DNA of 64,000 bases from Poriferisodalis sp965198245 (GTDB lineage Bacteria > Actinomycetota > Acidimicrobiia > Acidimicrobiales > Poriferisodalaceae). The stretch covers positions 3,162,001-3,226,000 of the forward strand of contig NZ_OZ240249.1 of assembly GCF_965198245.1 (NCBI RefSeq), read 5' to 3'. Made by a program: the position numbers and the translations under genes. Positions 8,576-16,913 of this stretch are shown piece after piece; positions within the stretch are counted from its first letter, which is position 1; every line of letters starts with the position of its first letter. Under the pieces are notes generated by a model. It was not told where the DNA came from and ran no database searches. It saw only the letters and a program-made list of their open reading frames with translations.

Positions 8576-10813
8576 TCAGTATTCGGTGCGGGCGAGGCCT
8601 TCGATGGTGCGGTACGCGTCGAACACGCCATTGACGTCCCGCAACGCCGCCAGCAGCTGATCCAGCAGCACCGGATCGCCGACCTCGACCTCGAACTGCA
8701 TCACTGCGACCTGATCGTCGCCCACGAACGTGTCGCAGCTCGCGATCGACAGGTCATGGCGGCCCGAGACCACGTTGACAACGTCGAGGAGCAGTCGGTT
8801 GCGGTCGAGGCCCCGAACCTCCAGCGCCGCGGCGAACTCGCCCGCCCAGCTCTCGTCCCACTCCACTTCGACCTGTCGGGCGTTCGAGGACGTCGCCAGC
8901 TCGGCCGCGTTGGCACAGTCGGCGCGATGCACCGAGAGGCCTCGCCCGCTCGTGGCGAAGCCCAGGATCTCGTCGCCGCGTACGGGGCTGCAGCAGCGGG
9001 CGAGGCGCACCAGCGAGTCGTCGTGGCCGTCGACATGAACGCCGGCGGAGCGGCGACGGCGTGAGCCGCGCTGGCGGGCGGGGCGGGCCGGCAGTTGCAC
9101 GCCGTCGCCCTCGTCGCGCAGGTTGTCAACGAGTCGCTTGGCCACTGAATGCGACTGAATGTCGCCCTTGCCGACCGCTTCGAAGAGCAACTCGGGGTCG
9201 GCCCGGCTGAACTGCTCCGCCACTGCTTGCATCTCGTCGCCGTCGATGAGCAGCGACGCCTTCAGCCCTTGGGAGCGCAACTCGTCCGAGACGGCCTCCC
9301 TGCCGGCAGCTACCCATTCGGAGCGATCGGAGCGGGCGAACCAGCGCCGGATGCTGTAGCGGGCCCGGGGGGTGACCGCAGTCTCCAGCCAATCGCGCGA
9401 CGGCCGGGTTCCCGGATCGTCTGACGTGAACGCTTCGATCGTGTCGCCCGAGCGCAGCTGCCGATCGAGCGGCACCAGCCGCCCGTCGATCTTGGCACCG
9501 ATAAGCGAATCGCCGATGTCGGTGTGGATGGCGTAGGCGAAGTCAATGGGTGTGGCGCCGGTCGGCAGCGTCACCACGTCGCCCTTGGGCGTGAACACGT
9601 ACACCTCTCCGTGGCCCAGGTCGCTGGCGATGGTGCGCATGAACTCGGCCGGGTCGTCAGACTCTGCCTGCCACTCGACCAGACGGCTCAGCCACGGCAT
9701 GTCCGCCTCGGCGGCCGAAGCGCCATTGCGCTCCGCCTTGTAGCGCCAGTGGGCCGCCACCCCGAATTCCGCCCGTTGATGCATCTCGACAGTGCGGATC
9801 TGCACTTCCACCGCGGTGCCCGAGGGTCCCACGACCGTCGTGTGCAAGGACTGGTACAGGTTGAACTTGGGCATCGCGATGTAGTCCTTGAACCGGCCAG
9901 TCACCGGTTTCCAGGTCGCGTGGATCGAGCCCAGGGCCGCGTACGCGTCGCGAATCGTGGGGACGACCACCCGGATGCCCACCAAGTCGAAGATCTCGTC
10001 GAACGAGCGGTTCTTGATGACCATCTTCTCATACACGCTCCAGTGGTGCTTCTTGCGTCCGGTCACCGTGGCGTCGATCTTCATCCGGGACAGCTGCTCA
10101 CGGACCTCGGTCAGCACCAGGTCGACGTACCGCTCCTGTTCGGGTGTGCGCTCGGCGAGCATTCGGTCGATCTCGGCGTAGCGCTTCGGGTACAGCGCTG
10201 CGAACGCCAGGTCCTCCAGCTCGTCTCGCACCTGCTGCATGCCCAGCCGGTTGGCGAGCGGGGCGTAGATGTCGAGCGTTTCGCGGGCGATGTCGGCCTG
10301 CTTGGTGCCGTCCAGAGCCCCGACCGTGCGCATGTTGTGCAGGCGGTCCGACAGCTTGATCATCAGCACGCGCGGATCGTTCGCAATCGCCACCAGCATC
10401 TTGCGCAGCGTGGCGGCCTGCTGCGCCTGCTTGGAGGCGAAACGCACCCGGTCGAGCTTGGTGACACCGTCCACGATGGCCGCCACCTCAGAACCGAACT
10501 CGTCGGACAGCGCGACGAGCTCGACGCTGGTGTCCTCGACGGCGTCATGCAGCAGTGCTGCGGCGATCGACGTGTCGTCGAGGCCGAGATCGGCAACCAC
10601 TCCGGCCACCGCGACCGGGTGGGTGATGTACGCCTCGCCGGTCTTGCGCCGTTGACCTTCGTGCGCCTGCGCGGCAGCCTCGTAGGCACGGATCACGAGC
10701 TCGGGCGATCGCTTCGGCCAGAGTTGCCGGTAGCGCTCGACGACCGGCGAGATGTCGGCCGCGACCATGTTCGGCAAGCGCCGCCACGGCAGGACGCGCG
10801 ATACCGCAGGCAT
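8576..10813 (-). CDS. rel: bifunctional (p)ppGpp synthetase/hydrolase Rel
   Basis: RelA/SpoT homologue of about 745 residues controlling the stringent response. The HD hydrolase domain is intact (YITHPVAVAGVVADLG and AALLHDAVEDTSVEL, with the HD/ED residues) and continues with IKLSDRLHNMRTV. The synthetase domain has RFKDYIAMPKFNLYQSLHTT and EFGVAAHWRYKAE. The TGS domain starts at VYVFTPKGDVVTLPTGATP, and a C-terminal ACT domain ends near VNGVFDAYRTIEG. Both activities are therefore expected. ATG 10813 (MPAVSRVL) is preferred; a TTG further upstream is possible and MVAADIS is a later alternative. Confidence 0.95.
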   Translation of the reverse strand: MPAVSRVLPWRRLPNMVAADISPVVERYRQLWPKRSPELVIRAYEAAAQAHEGQRRKTGEAYITHPVAVAGVVADLGLDDTSIAAALLHDAVEDTSVELVALSDEFGSEVAAIVDGVTKLDRVRFASKQAQQAATLRKMLVAIANDPRVLMIKLSDRLHNMRTVGALDGTKQADIARETLDIYAPLANRLGMQQVRDELEDLAFAALYPKRYAEIDRMLAERTPEQERYVDLVLTEVREQLSRMKIDATVTGRKKHHWSVYEKMVIKNRSFDEIFDLVGIRVVVPTIRDAYAALGSIHATWKPVTGRFKDYIAMPKFNLYQSLHTTVVGPSGTAVEVQIRTVEMHQRAEFGVAAHWRYKAERNGASAAEADMPWLSRLVEWQAESDDPAEFMRTIASDLGHGEVYVFTPKGDVVTLPTGATPIDFAYAIHTDIGDSLIGAKIDGRLVPLDRQLRSGDTIEAFTSDDPGTRPSRDWLETAVTPRARYSIRRWFARSDRSEWVAAGREAVSDELRSQGLKASLLIDGDEMQAVAEQFSRADPELLFEAVGKGDIQSHSVAKRLVDNLRDEGDGVQLPARPARQRGSRRRRSAGVHVDGHDDSLVRLARCCSPVRGDEILGFATSGRGLSVHRADCANAAELATSSNARQVEVEWDESWAGEFAAALEVRGLDRNRLLLDVVNVVSGRHDLSIASCDTFVGDDQVAVMQFEVEVGDPVLLDQLLAALRDVNGVFDAYRTIEGLARTEY

Positions 10814-10989
10814 GGTCCTAGCCAAGCTGACCGATGTTGCGTTCGACCCGAGCAAGGTCGAACCGGCGGGAACTCACACTCTCATTCTGCCGTGATTGAC
10901 AAGGACCCCGTTGACAATGCCCGCCCGATCACGGGTGATGCGCTTCTGCAAGCGACCGGCCATGGGGGCAATTGCCGTATCTTGAGACT

Positions 10990-11199
10990 GTGGGGCGTGA
11001 TTCGAGCCGGGGCATCACTGTCTTTGATCTGTTCGAGGCCGCCGAGCGCATGATCGAAGCTCGTCTGCGGCGCAGCAATCCGACGGTCACGCAGGCAGAA
11101 ATCCGCGACGCCATCGACGAGTGGGCCTCGGGCGGCGACCGCCACCTCGACGCCGACGGCTACCTCCGCGAAATCCCCATTCCCCCGCACTTGCAGTGA
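10990..11199 (+). CDS. small hypothetical partner of a nucleotidyltransferase
   Basis: A 69-residue protein from GTG 10990. The core TVFDLFEAAERMIEARLRRS followed by NPTVTQAEIRDAIDEW is a helical layout often seen in short proteins encoded just before a nucleotidyltransferase-like gene. Its TGA overlaps the GTG of the next reading frame as GTGA, so the two were once a coupled toxin-antitoxin-like pair. The partner is now broken (see 11196), so this gene may be orphaned. Confidence 0.6.
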   Translation: MGRDSSRGITVFDLFEAAERMIEARLRRSNPTVTQAEIRDAIDEWASGGDRHLDADGYLREIPIPPHLQ

Positions 11200-11629
11200 C
11201 GCGCCTCGACGACGCACTCGTGCGCGCAAGTGATGTGCTGAATGAACTCGGCAAGGGCTTTGCGCTGGTTGGCGGCATCGCGGTGTCCGGGTTCATGACG
11301 CCGCAACTGGCGTGGGCTTGGACCTGATGTTCGCCATGTGCGGGGTCGAGCCCGAGATCGTCGCCTCGGCCCAGCAGATCGAAGTGCTGCCCGGAACCGT
11401 CCTGCCAGTTGCCAGCATCGGCAGCTTGATCGTCATGACGCTGCTGGCACGTGACGATCGGCGCCGACCGACCGATGCCGACGACTTGAGATCACTCGCC
11501 GAGGTGGCGACCGACAGCGATTGGGCCGAAGCACATCGACTCGCCGATCTGGTGACCGTTCGCAATGCGCACCGCGAACGCGACCTCGCGGCCAGCTTGT
11601 CGCAGCTGCAAGCTCACGGCGCCTTCTGA
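11196..11629 (+). pseudogene. nucleotidyltransferase-like gene with internal deletion and frameshift
   Basis: The first frame (11196-11327) reads FALVGGIAVSGFM, the GG-A/V-S beginning of an AbiEii-like nucleotidyltransferase, then hits TGA. A second frame (from about 11312) reads GLDLMFAMCGVEPEIVASA and LPVASIGSLIVMTLLARDD, the usual C-terminal half of the same family. The segment between these, normally some 80 residues including the catalytic Asp pair, is missing and the frame is shifted. The gene is therefore dead. The overlap with the previous small gene shows the original operon. Confidence 0.8.
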
Positions 11630-11661
11630 CAGCTGCGGCCACACACAGACCGACGCCGCTA

Positions 11662-11800
11662 AGAGGCCGCGCGGATAGGTGACGTCTCGGAATGTTGCTG
11701 TCACGCTTTCTTTGTGCAATTTTGCCGTCTGTGGCGGCATTTCTGCGCAAAGTCCGGGCCGTGGGGCTGCCGGACGTCGCCACCTATCCGCTCACGCTCT
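11662..11800. mobile_element. MITE-like repeat, copy 1
   Basis: A 139-bp non-coding element with imperfect terminal inverted repeats (left AAGAGGCCGCGCGGATAGG, right CCTATCCGCTCACGCTCT). It has an internal palindrome around 11717-11757 with arms ending in TGTGCAA/TGCGCAAA and GCCGTC/GGCGGC. It matches 40341-40480 along its length and a right-end fragment at 54609-54639. No coding capacity is visible, so it is a candidate non-autonomous element. Confidence 0.7.
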
Positions 11801-11813
11801 AATTCACACCTCA

Positions 11814-11836
11814 TGTATACGTCGATCTGACGTACA
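11814..11836. promoter_or_regulatory. inverted repeat, putative operator of the tacAT pair
   Basis: TGTATACGTC and GACGTACA form an imperfect inverted repeat ending 9 bp before the antitoxin start. Its location and symmetry suit autoregulation by a ribbon-helix-helix antitoxin; this is inference. Confidence 0.4.
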
Positions 11837-11844
11837 ATCGGTGC

Positions 11845-12099
11845 ATGAGCACCAAGACCGAACGGTGGACGCTACGGGTGACGCCGATGCAGGACGCGAT
11901 TGTCCGTCAGGCACTGCGTGCGACCGGAAAGTCGCTCAATGAGTATGTCGTGAGCTGCGCATTGGCTTCCGCCACCGACGATCTGGCCGACCGCCGCGTG
12001 TTCGCGCTCTCACCCGACGAGTGGGACCGGCCGGTCGGCGACAAGCCCAAGATCGCGTCTCTGCTCGCCGAGCCATCGGTGCTTGAACGTCTGGGGTGA
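11845..12099 (+). CDS. DUF1778/TacA-type antitoxin
   Basis: An 84-residue protein with the ribbon-helix-helix pattern TERWTLRVTPMQDAIVRQAL then GKSLNEYVVSCALASA, and the toxin-binding tail RRVFALSPDEWDR. This is the DUF1778 layout, paired with GNAT toxins. Its stop overlaps the toxin start as GTGA, a standard coupled arrangement. Confidence 0.85.
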   Translation: MSTKTERWTLRVTPMQDAIVRQALRATGKSLNEYVVSCALASATDDLADRRVFALSPDEWDRPVGDKPKIASLLAEPSVLERLG

Positions 12100-12776
12100 G
12101 CGCCTACCGCGGTCCGGAACTGCTCTCGGCTGCGCACGATGTCGACGCCTTCGACTGCGGCGACCAAGCGCTGAACAACCGGCTGCGCCGCAGAGCTCTT
12201 CGCAACCAGCGCGAGGGCTCGAGCCGAACCTGGGTCGTCGCACAAGCGGACCAGGCGGTGGCGTACTACGCATCGAGCACTGCAGTCGTGGCCCGCTCCG
12301 AGGCGACAGGTCGAGCCGCGCGGAACCAGCCCGACCCGCTGCCCGCGATGTTGCTCGGCCGCCTCGCCGTCGATCTCGGGCACCAGGGTGAAGGCCTTGC
12401 CGCCGCCCTGTTGAAGCACTTCCTGCTCACCGCCCTCGAAGTGGCCGAACTCACCGGGCTGCGCCTCGTCCTCATACATGCAGAGGACGACCGGGTGAGT
12501 GGCTTCTACCGGCACTTCGGCTTCGAGCCGTCCCCCATCGGCGACCTCACGCTGCTGCTGCTCATCAAAGACATCAGCGCCAACAGCGTCGGCACACCTC
12601 GTTTGGCATGCTCACACCCATCGAGTTCGAGACTCGACATCAACACCAACCCGCAGCATGAATCCAGTAATCCACCTCCGCGAAACGCAGAGACCCCCAC
12701 AGCCTGCGCAACACCCAGGGTGAATCAGTTTCGACCCGCTGCCCTACCACCGGGAGCCGCCGGTGGGCCCCGATGA
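12096..12776 (+). CDS. GNAT-family TacT-like toxin with an aberrant C-terminal extension
   Basis: The first about 165 residues are a GNAT toxin of the kind that acetylates aminoacyl-tRNA. The acetyl-CoA loop is GRLAVDLGHQGEGLAAALL and the catalytic-type Tyr is in VSGFYRHFGFEP. The start is GTG 12096, overlapping the antitoxin stop. After LTLLLLIKDI the normal protein would end. Here the frame runs on for about 60 Pro/Ser/Asn-rich residues into DNA that, in another frame, encodes an IS3-type transposase tail (12591-12663). The extension is thus probably junk acquired at an insertion junction. Whether the toxin still works is unknown. Confidence 0.8.
   Translation: MSAYRGPELLSAAHDVDAFDCGDQALNNRLRRRALRNQREGSSRTWVVAQADQAVAYYASSTAVVARSEATGRAARNQPDPLPAMLLGRLAVDLGHQGEGLAAALLKHFLLTALEVAELTGLRLVLIHAEDDRVSGFYRHFGFEPSPIGDLTLLLLIKDISANSVGTPRLACSHPSSSRLDINTNPQHESSNPPPRNAETPTACATPRVNQFRPAALPPGAAGGPR
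12591..12727 (+). mobile_element. IS3-family transposase 3' remnant
   Basis: In a frame different from the toxin, the DNA reads HTSFGMLTPIEFETRHQHQ then PAA and a stop at 12663, the typical end of an IS3 OrfB transposase (compare the usual LGYLTPIEYE). Nothing upstream of this remains. The rest up to about 12727 is probably the element's right end. The remnant sits exactly between the overrun toxin and a 5'-truncated oxidoreductase. Confidence 0.65.
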
Positions 12777-13215
12777 CGACTATCCCTACGCGGTCTTCAC
12801 CGGAATGCGCGAAGACCCCTTCTTCCAGACGGGCCAGCGCAACATCGGGGTGCTTCGGCGCCGCGTACCGCGGCCGAGCCTCTTTCTCCACCCCGACGAT
12901 GCTGCCCGCGAGGGTCTCGTTGACGGAGACTGGGCTCGGCTCGAGACGCCCACGGGCAGCGTGGTCGCCGCCATCGCAGTCAGGGACACGATGAAGGCGG
13001 GCCACGTGCGGGTGCCCCACGGCTGGTGGTATCCGGAGCTGCGGGGCGAGGCCGACTTGGCTGGCGCGTTCATCAACAGCGATGCCGTGTTGTGTGACGA
13101 CGCCGACGAATGGCTCGATCACGAACAGGGCGTCCCCCACTTCAAAGGCTTCCCGGGGCGCCTGGTCAAGCTCGACGAACCTCCGGAGCTGTCCGAGCTG
13201 GCACTGACCGGCTGA
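12730..13215 (+). pseudogene. molybdopterin oxidoreductase, C-terminal fragment
   Basis: The frame reads FDPLPYHREPPVGPDDDYPY and continues with TGQRNIGVLRRRVPRPSLFL, HPDDAAREGLVDGDWARLET and VPHGWWYPE. This is the molybdopterin-dinucleotide-binding domain at the C-terminus of DMSO-reductase-family enzymes. The catalytic two-thirds and any start are missing; a GTG at 12763 is only fortuitous. The 5' end stops at the IS3 remnant, so the gene was truncated by insertion or recombination there. Confidence 0.8.
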
Positions 13216-13216
13216 G

Positions 13217-13363
13217 ATGGCACGCTTCTCAAAGCGGGAGCGCCGGGCACGAATGATGGCCCGGGTCGCCAACCGGGCGTTCACCAACAATCCGAGTGTC
13301 ACTGTTGGGTTTGCCGGCGCCTTCTGCCAGGGGGTTACGGTCCGGTTCCATGCTCGACGGTGA
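13217..13363 (+). CDS. possible gene fragment after the oxidoreductase
   Basis: A 48-codon frame starting ATG 13217, one base after the oxidoreductase stop, reads MARFSKRERRARMMARVANR then AFTNNPSVTVGFAG. The basic beginning and tight spacing suggest the start of a downstream operon partner cut short by the IS110 insertion. No family is recognised and it could be spurious. Confidence 0.3.
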   Translation: MARFSKRERRARMMARVANRAFTNNPSVTVGFAGAFCQGVTVRFHARR

Positions 13364-13443
13364 CTCCACCAGACTTGTGGCCTTGTGCCTGTTGTCAGAC
13401 GTGTCGCGTCGAGTGTGGGGCCGGCAGGAGCGCTCCTGTCTTG

Positions 13444-14628
13444 AAGGGAGCCTGACTGTCTCGACTCGGTTGTGACGAAGCGCCCCTGCCGTTCCCGGAC
13501 CCACCGGAGTTTCACTTCCAGCAGGAGCACAGCATGACACCGCCAGTCGGGGGAATCGACCCCCACCAGGACACCTTCACCGCAGGGATCGTCGACCATC
13601 GCGGCGTCGAGATCACCCACGAGACGTTCGACAACACCGCCGCCGGGTACGGCGAAGCGATCGATCTGCTCGACGCTCACGCCGTCTGCCAGGTCGGCGT
13701 GGAGGGATCCGCCAAGTGGGGAGCGCACGTCGCGATCGCGCTCACAGCAGCCGGGTTCGACGCCCGCGAGGTCCCGGCGTCGCGCTCAGCGGCCCAGCGC
13801 CGCTCGCGTCAGCTGGGCAAGACCGACGCTGTCGACGCGGTCGCCTCGGCCCGGGCGCTGTTGGCCGAGCCGACGCTGGGACCCGTCCAGACGCTGGAGG
13901 TCTATGACCCTGCCGTGGCCGAGATCGAGGCTGTGCTCGAGCACCGCCGGGCCCTGGTGGCCGCACGCACGCTGGGTTTGCACCATGTCGCGGACCAGAT
14001 CTCCAAGCTGCCGACCGAGATACGCGACCAGCTCACCACGAACGGCAAGATCGAAGCCAGGCTGCGCCGCCTCGAACACATCGACCCCGACACCGACACG
14101 ACCCCCGCCGGCAAATATCGGCTCGAATGGCTCCAGGCGTTCATCGGCCAGGACCGCACAGCTCGCCGCGAGATCCGCCGCCTCGAACGCCTCATCGACG
14201 AGCTGCTCGACCGCCACGGCACCACCCTGCGCGACGAACCAGGCATCGGCCCGATCTCAGCTGCCACGCTGCTGTGCGAGGTCGGCGACCCGACCCGGTT
14301 CGACCGCGAGTCCAAGTTCGCCCGCTGGTGCGGCACCGGCGCCGTCGCCCTGTCCTCAGGCGAAGGCGCCGCCAACCCCGTCAAGCACCGGCTCGACTTC
14401 AGAGGCAACCGGCGCATCAACAGCGTGCTGCACATCGCGTCGGTCACCCAGCAGCGCAGCCAGCCCCAAGCGATTGCCTACCTCGCCAAAAAAGCCACCG
14501 AAGGCAAGACACGACGCGAAGCCAGACGAGCCCACAAACGCCAACTCGCCAACCGCGTCATCCGACGAATGTGGCGCGACGAACAGACCCGAAATCAGCC
14601 CTTCGCACTCGCCGCTTGACAAGGGAGC
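13444..14628 (+). mobile_element. IS110-family insertion sequence
   Basis: An IS110-type transposase with flanking non-coding ends. AAGGGAGC occurs at 13444-13451 and again at 14621-14628, and I take this as the shared core marking the ends. The right end has TTGACA overlapping the transposase stop, as in the second IS110 element of this window. In this family the circular form is known to use a right-end -35 box to transcribe a bridge RNA from the left end. The 82-bp left end (13452-13533) is short for that, so the true left boundary may lie further upstream within 13364-13533. Confidence 0.6.
13534..14619 (+). CDS. IS110-family transposase (DEDD recombinase)
   Basis: A 361-residue IS110 transposase. 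The N-terminal RuvC-like DEDD domain begins GGIDPHQDTFTAGIVD (first Asp), and QVGVEGSAKWGAHVAIAL and RRSRQLGKTDAVDAVASARA supply the later acidic residues. The C-terminal transposase_20 domain has EPGIGPISAATLLCEVGD and HRLDFRGNRRINSVLH with the catalytic Ser region. The frame is intact. These enzymes are guided by a bridge RNA to target and donor DNA. Confidence 0.93.
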   Translation: MTPPVGGIDPHQDTFTAGIVDHRGVEITHETFDNTAAGYGEAIDLLDAHAVCQVGVEGSAKWGAHVAIALTAAGFDAREVPASRSAAQRRSRQLGKTDAVDAVASARALLAEPTLGPVQTLEVYDPAVAEIEAVLEHRRALVAARTLGLHHVADQISKLPTEIRDQLTTNGKIEARLRRLEHIDPDTDTTPAGKYRLEWLQAFIGQDRTARREIRRLERLIDELLDRHGTTLRDEPGIGPISAATLLCEVGDPTRFDRESKFARWCGTGAVALSSGEGAANPVKHRLDFRGNRRINSVLHIASVTQQRSQPQAIAYLAKKATEGKTRREARRAHKRQLANRVIRRMWRDEQTRNQPFALAA

Positions 14629-14874
14629 GTCTGACAGGCCCGGACCCTCACCGAGCTACTCCACGCGCAAACGCGAAGCACCGGTATGGGGACTGTCCGG
14701 CAGGTGAAAATGTGGGCTTGCTCATCTCGCTCGGTGAACTGCTGGGCGCGGGTTTGGGCGAAGTGCAACAGTTCGGCGCCGTCATGGAGCATGTGAGCGG
14801 TCGCGAGCAGCGGCCTGTCGCCTTCGTCGGAGCTATGACCGGTGTGGGTAGCCGATGTCGGCAACGGTGTGGAA

Positions 14875-16464
14875 CTACGGGCTGCGGGAGGCGGCGGGCG
14901 CTCGGGCGGGCGGTCCGGTGCTGTGGGGTTCGGGTGGTCGCAGGCGGGGTCGTCCGTCGGGTGGGGTCTCGATCTGGCGGCCGTGTTGGTGGAGATCGCT
15001 GTGGCAGTCAAAGCACAGCGATGCCAGGTTCGGTATCTCGGTGGGGCCGCCGTTCTCGAAGTAGTCGATGTGGTGGGCTTCGGTGTGCTCGGGGGTGAGA
15101 TCGCAGCCGATGCAGCCCTGGTCGCGCATTGCGAGGATGAGCCGCTGGGCGTCGCTGGCGTTGCGGGTGCGTCCCAGCGCGAGCTCTGACCAGTCGGCCT
15201 TGAAGATTGCGGGCAGCACGTTGGCGTCGGCGGCGTGGTCGGCGAGCATCTTGGCTGAGATCGGCGTGCCGTCGTCGAGGCGGGGGTTCGTGAGCCGGTC
15301 GTTGACCACGTCGTAGTCGGCCACGATCACCAGGCTGGTCCTGGCCCGACCGACGTTGGTGGTGCCCGCGATGAGGTCGCTGATCGCGTCCGCAGTGAGC
15401 TGCGCACGCGTCGGCACAACCCCAGCACCGCTGTCGTCCGTGCCGTCGTTCGCGTCGGGGCGGCCCGCCGCGGCATGGTCGACGGCGTTGCTGTCGTTGG
15501 CGGTGCCGTCGGTGTTCTCCGCGCTGCGGCGCAGCGATCGCACCATGGCCTGCAGGGCGGTGTTGACCTGGCGTCCGGCGCGGAAGTCGAACTTGCCGGC
15601 CAGATGCCACATGCCGTCGTCGCCCAGACGCATCGACCCCCACCGCTGCGCACGCTGCAACGCCAGCTCCGCGTCGACCGGGCCGAGACCCTCAGCGGCG
15701 GCCTCGGCATCGAGATCGGCGAACACCTCCTGGCTCCGATACGCCAGCGGATAACTGGCCACCTTGTCGGAGGGATACACCCGGCACAGCTCGATGAAGT
15801 CCGCCTCGCTGCGACGATGCTTCTTGGGCGCCTCGCGGGCGATCACCCTCGCATGGGACATCCCGATCTCGCCGACGCGCATCGCGTCCAGCGTCGCTGT
15901 CATGCCCTGGGAAACGAGGTCTTCGCCCAGACGGGCCTCGCTGCGGGCCTGCGACGCGTTCAGACGCGTCTGGTCACGCAGCACAAACGCAGCCGACTGC
16001 GCCCCGTTGCGCGACGCCATCTCACCCACCGCCGCCAGATAACGGCCCTCGACACGCGCCCGCTCAGCGGCCAGCTCGACCACGAGATCCTTCAGATCGC
16101 CATAGCCCAGCGACGCCAAGCCCTCGCTCCCGTCAACGCCGCACCCAGCCGCGGCAGTACCGTCGCTGCCGGCTGAGGGCCCGGGCTCGGCCACCGCACC
16201 CCAGCCGCCGTCCCGCAGCGAACCATCCCGCAGCGAACCATCCCGCAGCGAACCATCCCGCGTTGCCGCAGAACCTGCCATGTCGCCAGCATCGCCCGGC
16301 GACTCGGCCGCATCGGCTGTATCGGCGCTGCGGTTGTGCGAGTCGTCGAAGCGCCAAATGGCCGCTGGGTCCGGCCACGCCGACCCCATGCCGGCAGCGC
16401 CGGGACCGGTCTCGGCGGGCTCCGAGCCGTCGGCGTCGAGCCGGTACAGCAGGTCGGCGAACAT
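14875..16464 (-). CDS. 13E12/DUF222-type HNH endonuclease
   Basis: A protein of 529 residues from ATG 16464 (MFADLLYRLDADG). The DUF222 region includes RYLAAVGEMASRNG, RLNASQARSEARLGEDL and ARVIAREAPKKHR. The C-terminal HNH nuclease is CIGCDLTPEHTEAHHIDYF then NGGPTEIPNLASLCFDCHSD, with CxxC, HH and CxxCHxxxH zinc and catalytic residues intact. DUF222-HNH genes are repeated and mobile in actinobacteria; their role is unclear. A low-complexity stretch near residue 75 comes from a 15-bp tandem repeat. It lies just downstream of the IS110 element, on the opposite strand. Confidence 0.85.
   Translation of the reverse strand: MFADLLYRLDADGSEPAETGPGAAGMGSAWPDPAAIWRFDDSHNRSADTADAAESPGDAGDMAGSAATRDGSLRDGSLRDGSLRDGGWGAVAEPGPSAGSDGTAAAGCGVDGSEGLASLGYGDLKDLVVELAAERARVEGRYLAAVGEMASRNGAQSAAFVLRDQTRLNASQARSEARLGEDLVSQGMTATLDAMRVGEIGMSHARVIAREAPKKHRRSEADFIELCRVYPSDKVASYPLAYRSQEVFADLDAEAAAEGLGPVDAELALQRAQRWGSMRLGDDGMWHLAGKFDFRAGRQVNTALQAMVRSLRRSAENTDGTANDSNAVDHAAAGRPDANDGTDDSGAGVVPTRAQLTADAISDLIAGTTNVGRARTSLVIVADYDVVNDRLTNPRLDDGTPISAKMLADHAADANVLPAIFKADWSELALGRTRNASDAQRLILAMRDQGCIGCDLTPEHTEAHHIDYFENGGPTEIPNLASLCFDCHSDLHQHGRQIETPPDGRPRLRPPEPHSTGPPARAPAASRSP
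16211..16255. repeat. three perfect 15-bp tandem repeats in the HNH gene
   Basis: TCCCGCAGCGAACCA is repeated three times without change and encodes an SLRDG-type pentapeptide repeat. Copy-number change would keep the frame. Confidence 0.9.
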
Positions 16465-16473
16465 GACAATAGC

Positions 16474-16485
16474 GTACACATGTAC
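16474..16485. promoter_or_regulatory. GTAC-N4-GTAC inverted repeat before the HNH gene
   Basis: GTACACATGTAC lies 9 bp upstream of the ATG. It resembles a degenerate actinobacterial SOS box (GAAC-N4-GTTC), but the arms differ, so regulation by LexA is only a possibility. Confidence 0.3.
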
Positions 16486-16662
16486 CGCGTCAATCGCACG
16501 CAAAAACAGTCACGAGTTTCGACGAATGTTCACCGAAAATAGTACGAGAATCAGGCCCCTCATCATGCCCGTCGCCTGCCGCCTCGACACCCTCACTCCA
16601 CGCCAAAGCGCGAAGAGCCAATTTACGTCACGTGCTCAAGAAGGATCGCCGCTCGGAGGCGA

Positions 16663-16755
16663 TCAGCGGGGCGGGCGCAGACCGCGGGGAAGCGGCCGGG
16701 CATGGACGACGGCGAGTTCCTTGTTGGCGCGGGTAAGGCTCGTGTAGAGGACGCC
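16663..16755 (-). pseudogene. UvrD/Rep-like helicase C-terminal remnant
   Basis: The minus strand reads VLYTSLTRANKELAVVHARP then LPRGLRPPR and a stop, matching the motif VI region (LYVALTRA...) near the C-terminus of UvrD/Rep-type helicases. The same frame has a stop immediately upstream (TAG at 16756-16758) and nothing helicase-like is seen further right. It is therefore a small relic at the edge of the catabolic island. Confidence 0.6.
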
Positions 16756-16758
16756 CTA

Positions 16759-16913
16759 CCTGTCGAACTCTTGAATCTGCTTTTCCGCGCCGTAATTGAC
16801 GGGGACCCGTTAGTTGGTCCAGCTGTCATCTTTGCGGTACACGCCAGTACTCACGAAAACAGAATCTCGTGCTTTTCAACATAACCGCAGCCACATACGG
16901 TCAACCTCAGCTT
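16759..16913. other. intergenic DNA at the island's left edge
   Basis: This stretch lies between the helicase relic and the CoA-transferase stop. Together with 16486-16662 and the relic itself it forms a 450-bp region without an intact gene. I see no RNA gene, repeat or clear terminator in it. The composition becomes AT-richer towards 16860, where the catabolic island begins. Confidence 0.4.

Noticed and set aside
14629..14874. Coding-like minus-strand stretch (LHDGAELLHFAQTRAQQF) beyond the HNH gene
   Set aside because: It could be a fragment of an older gene, but there is no start, no recognisable family and it abuts the IS110 end; too weak to call.
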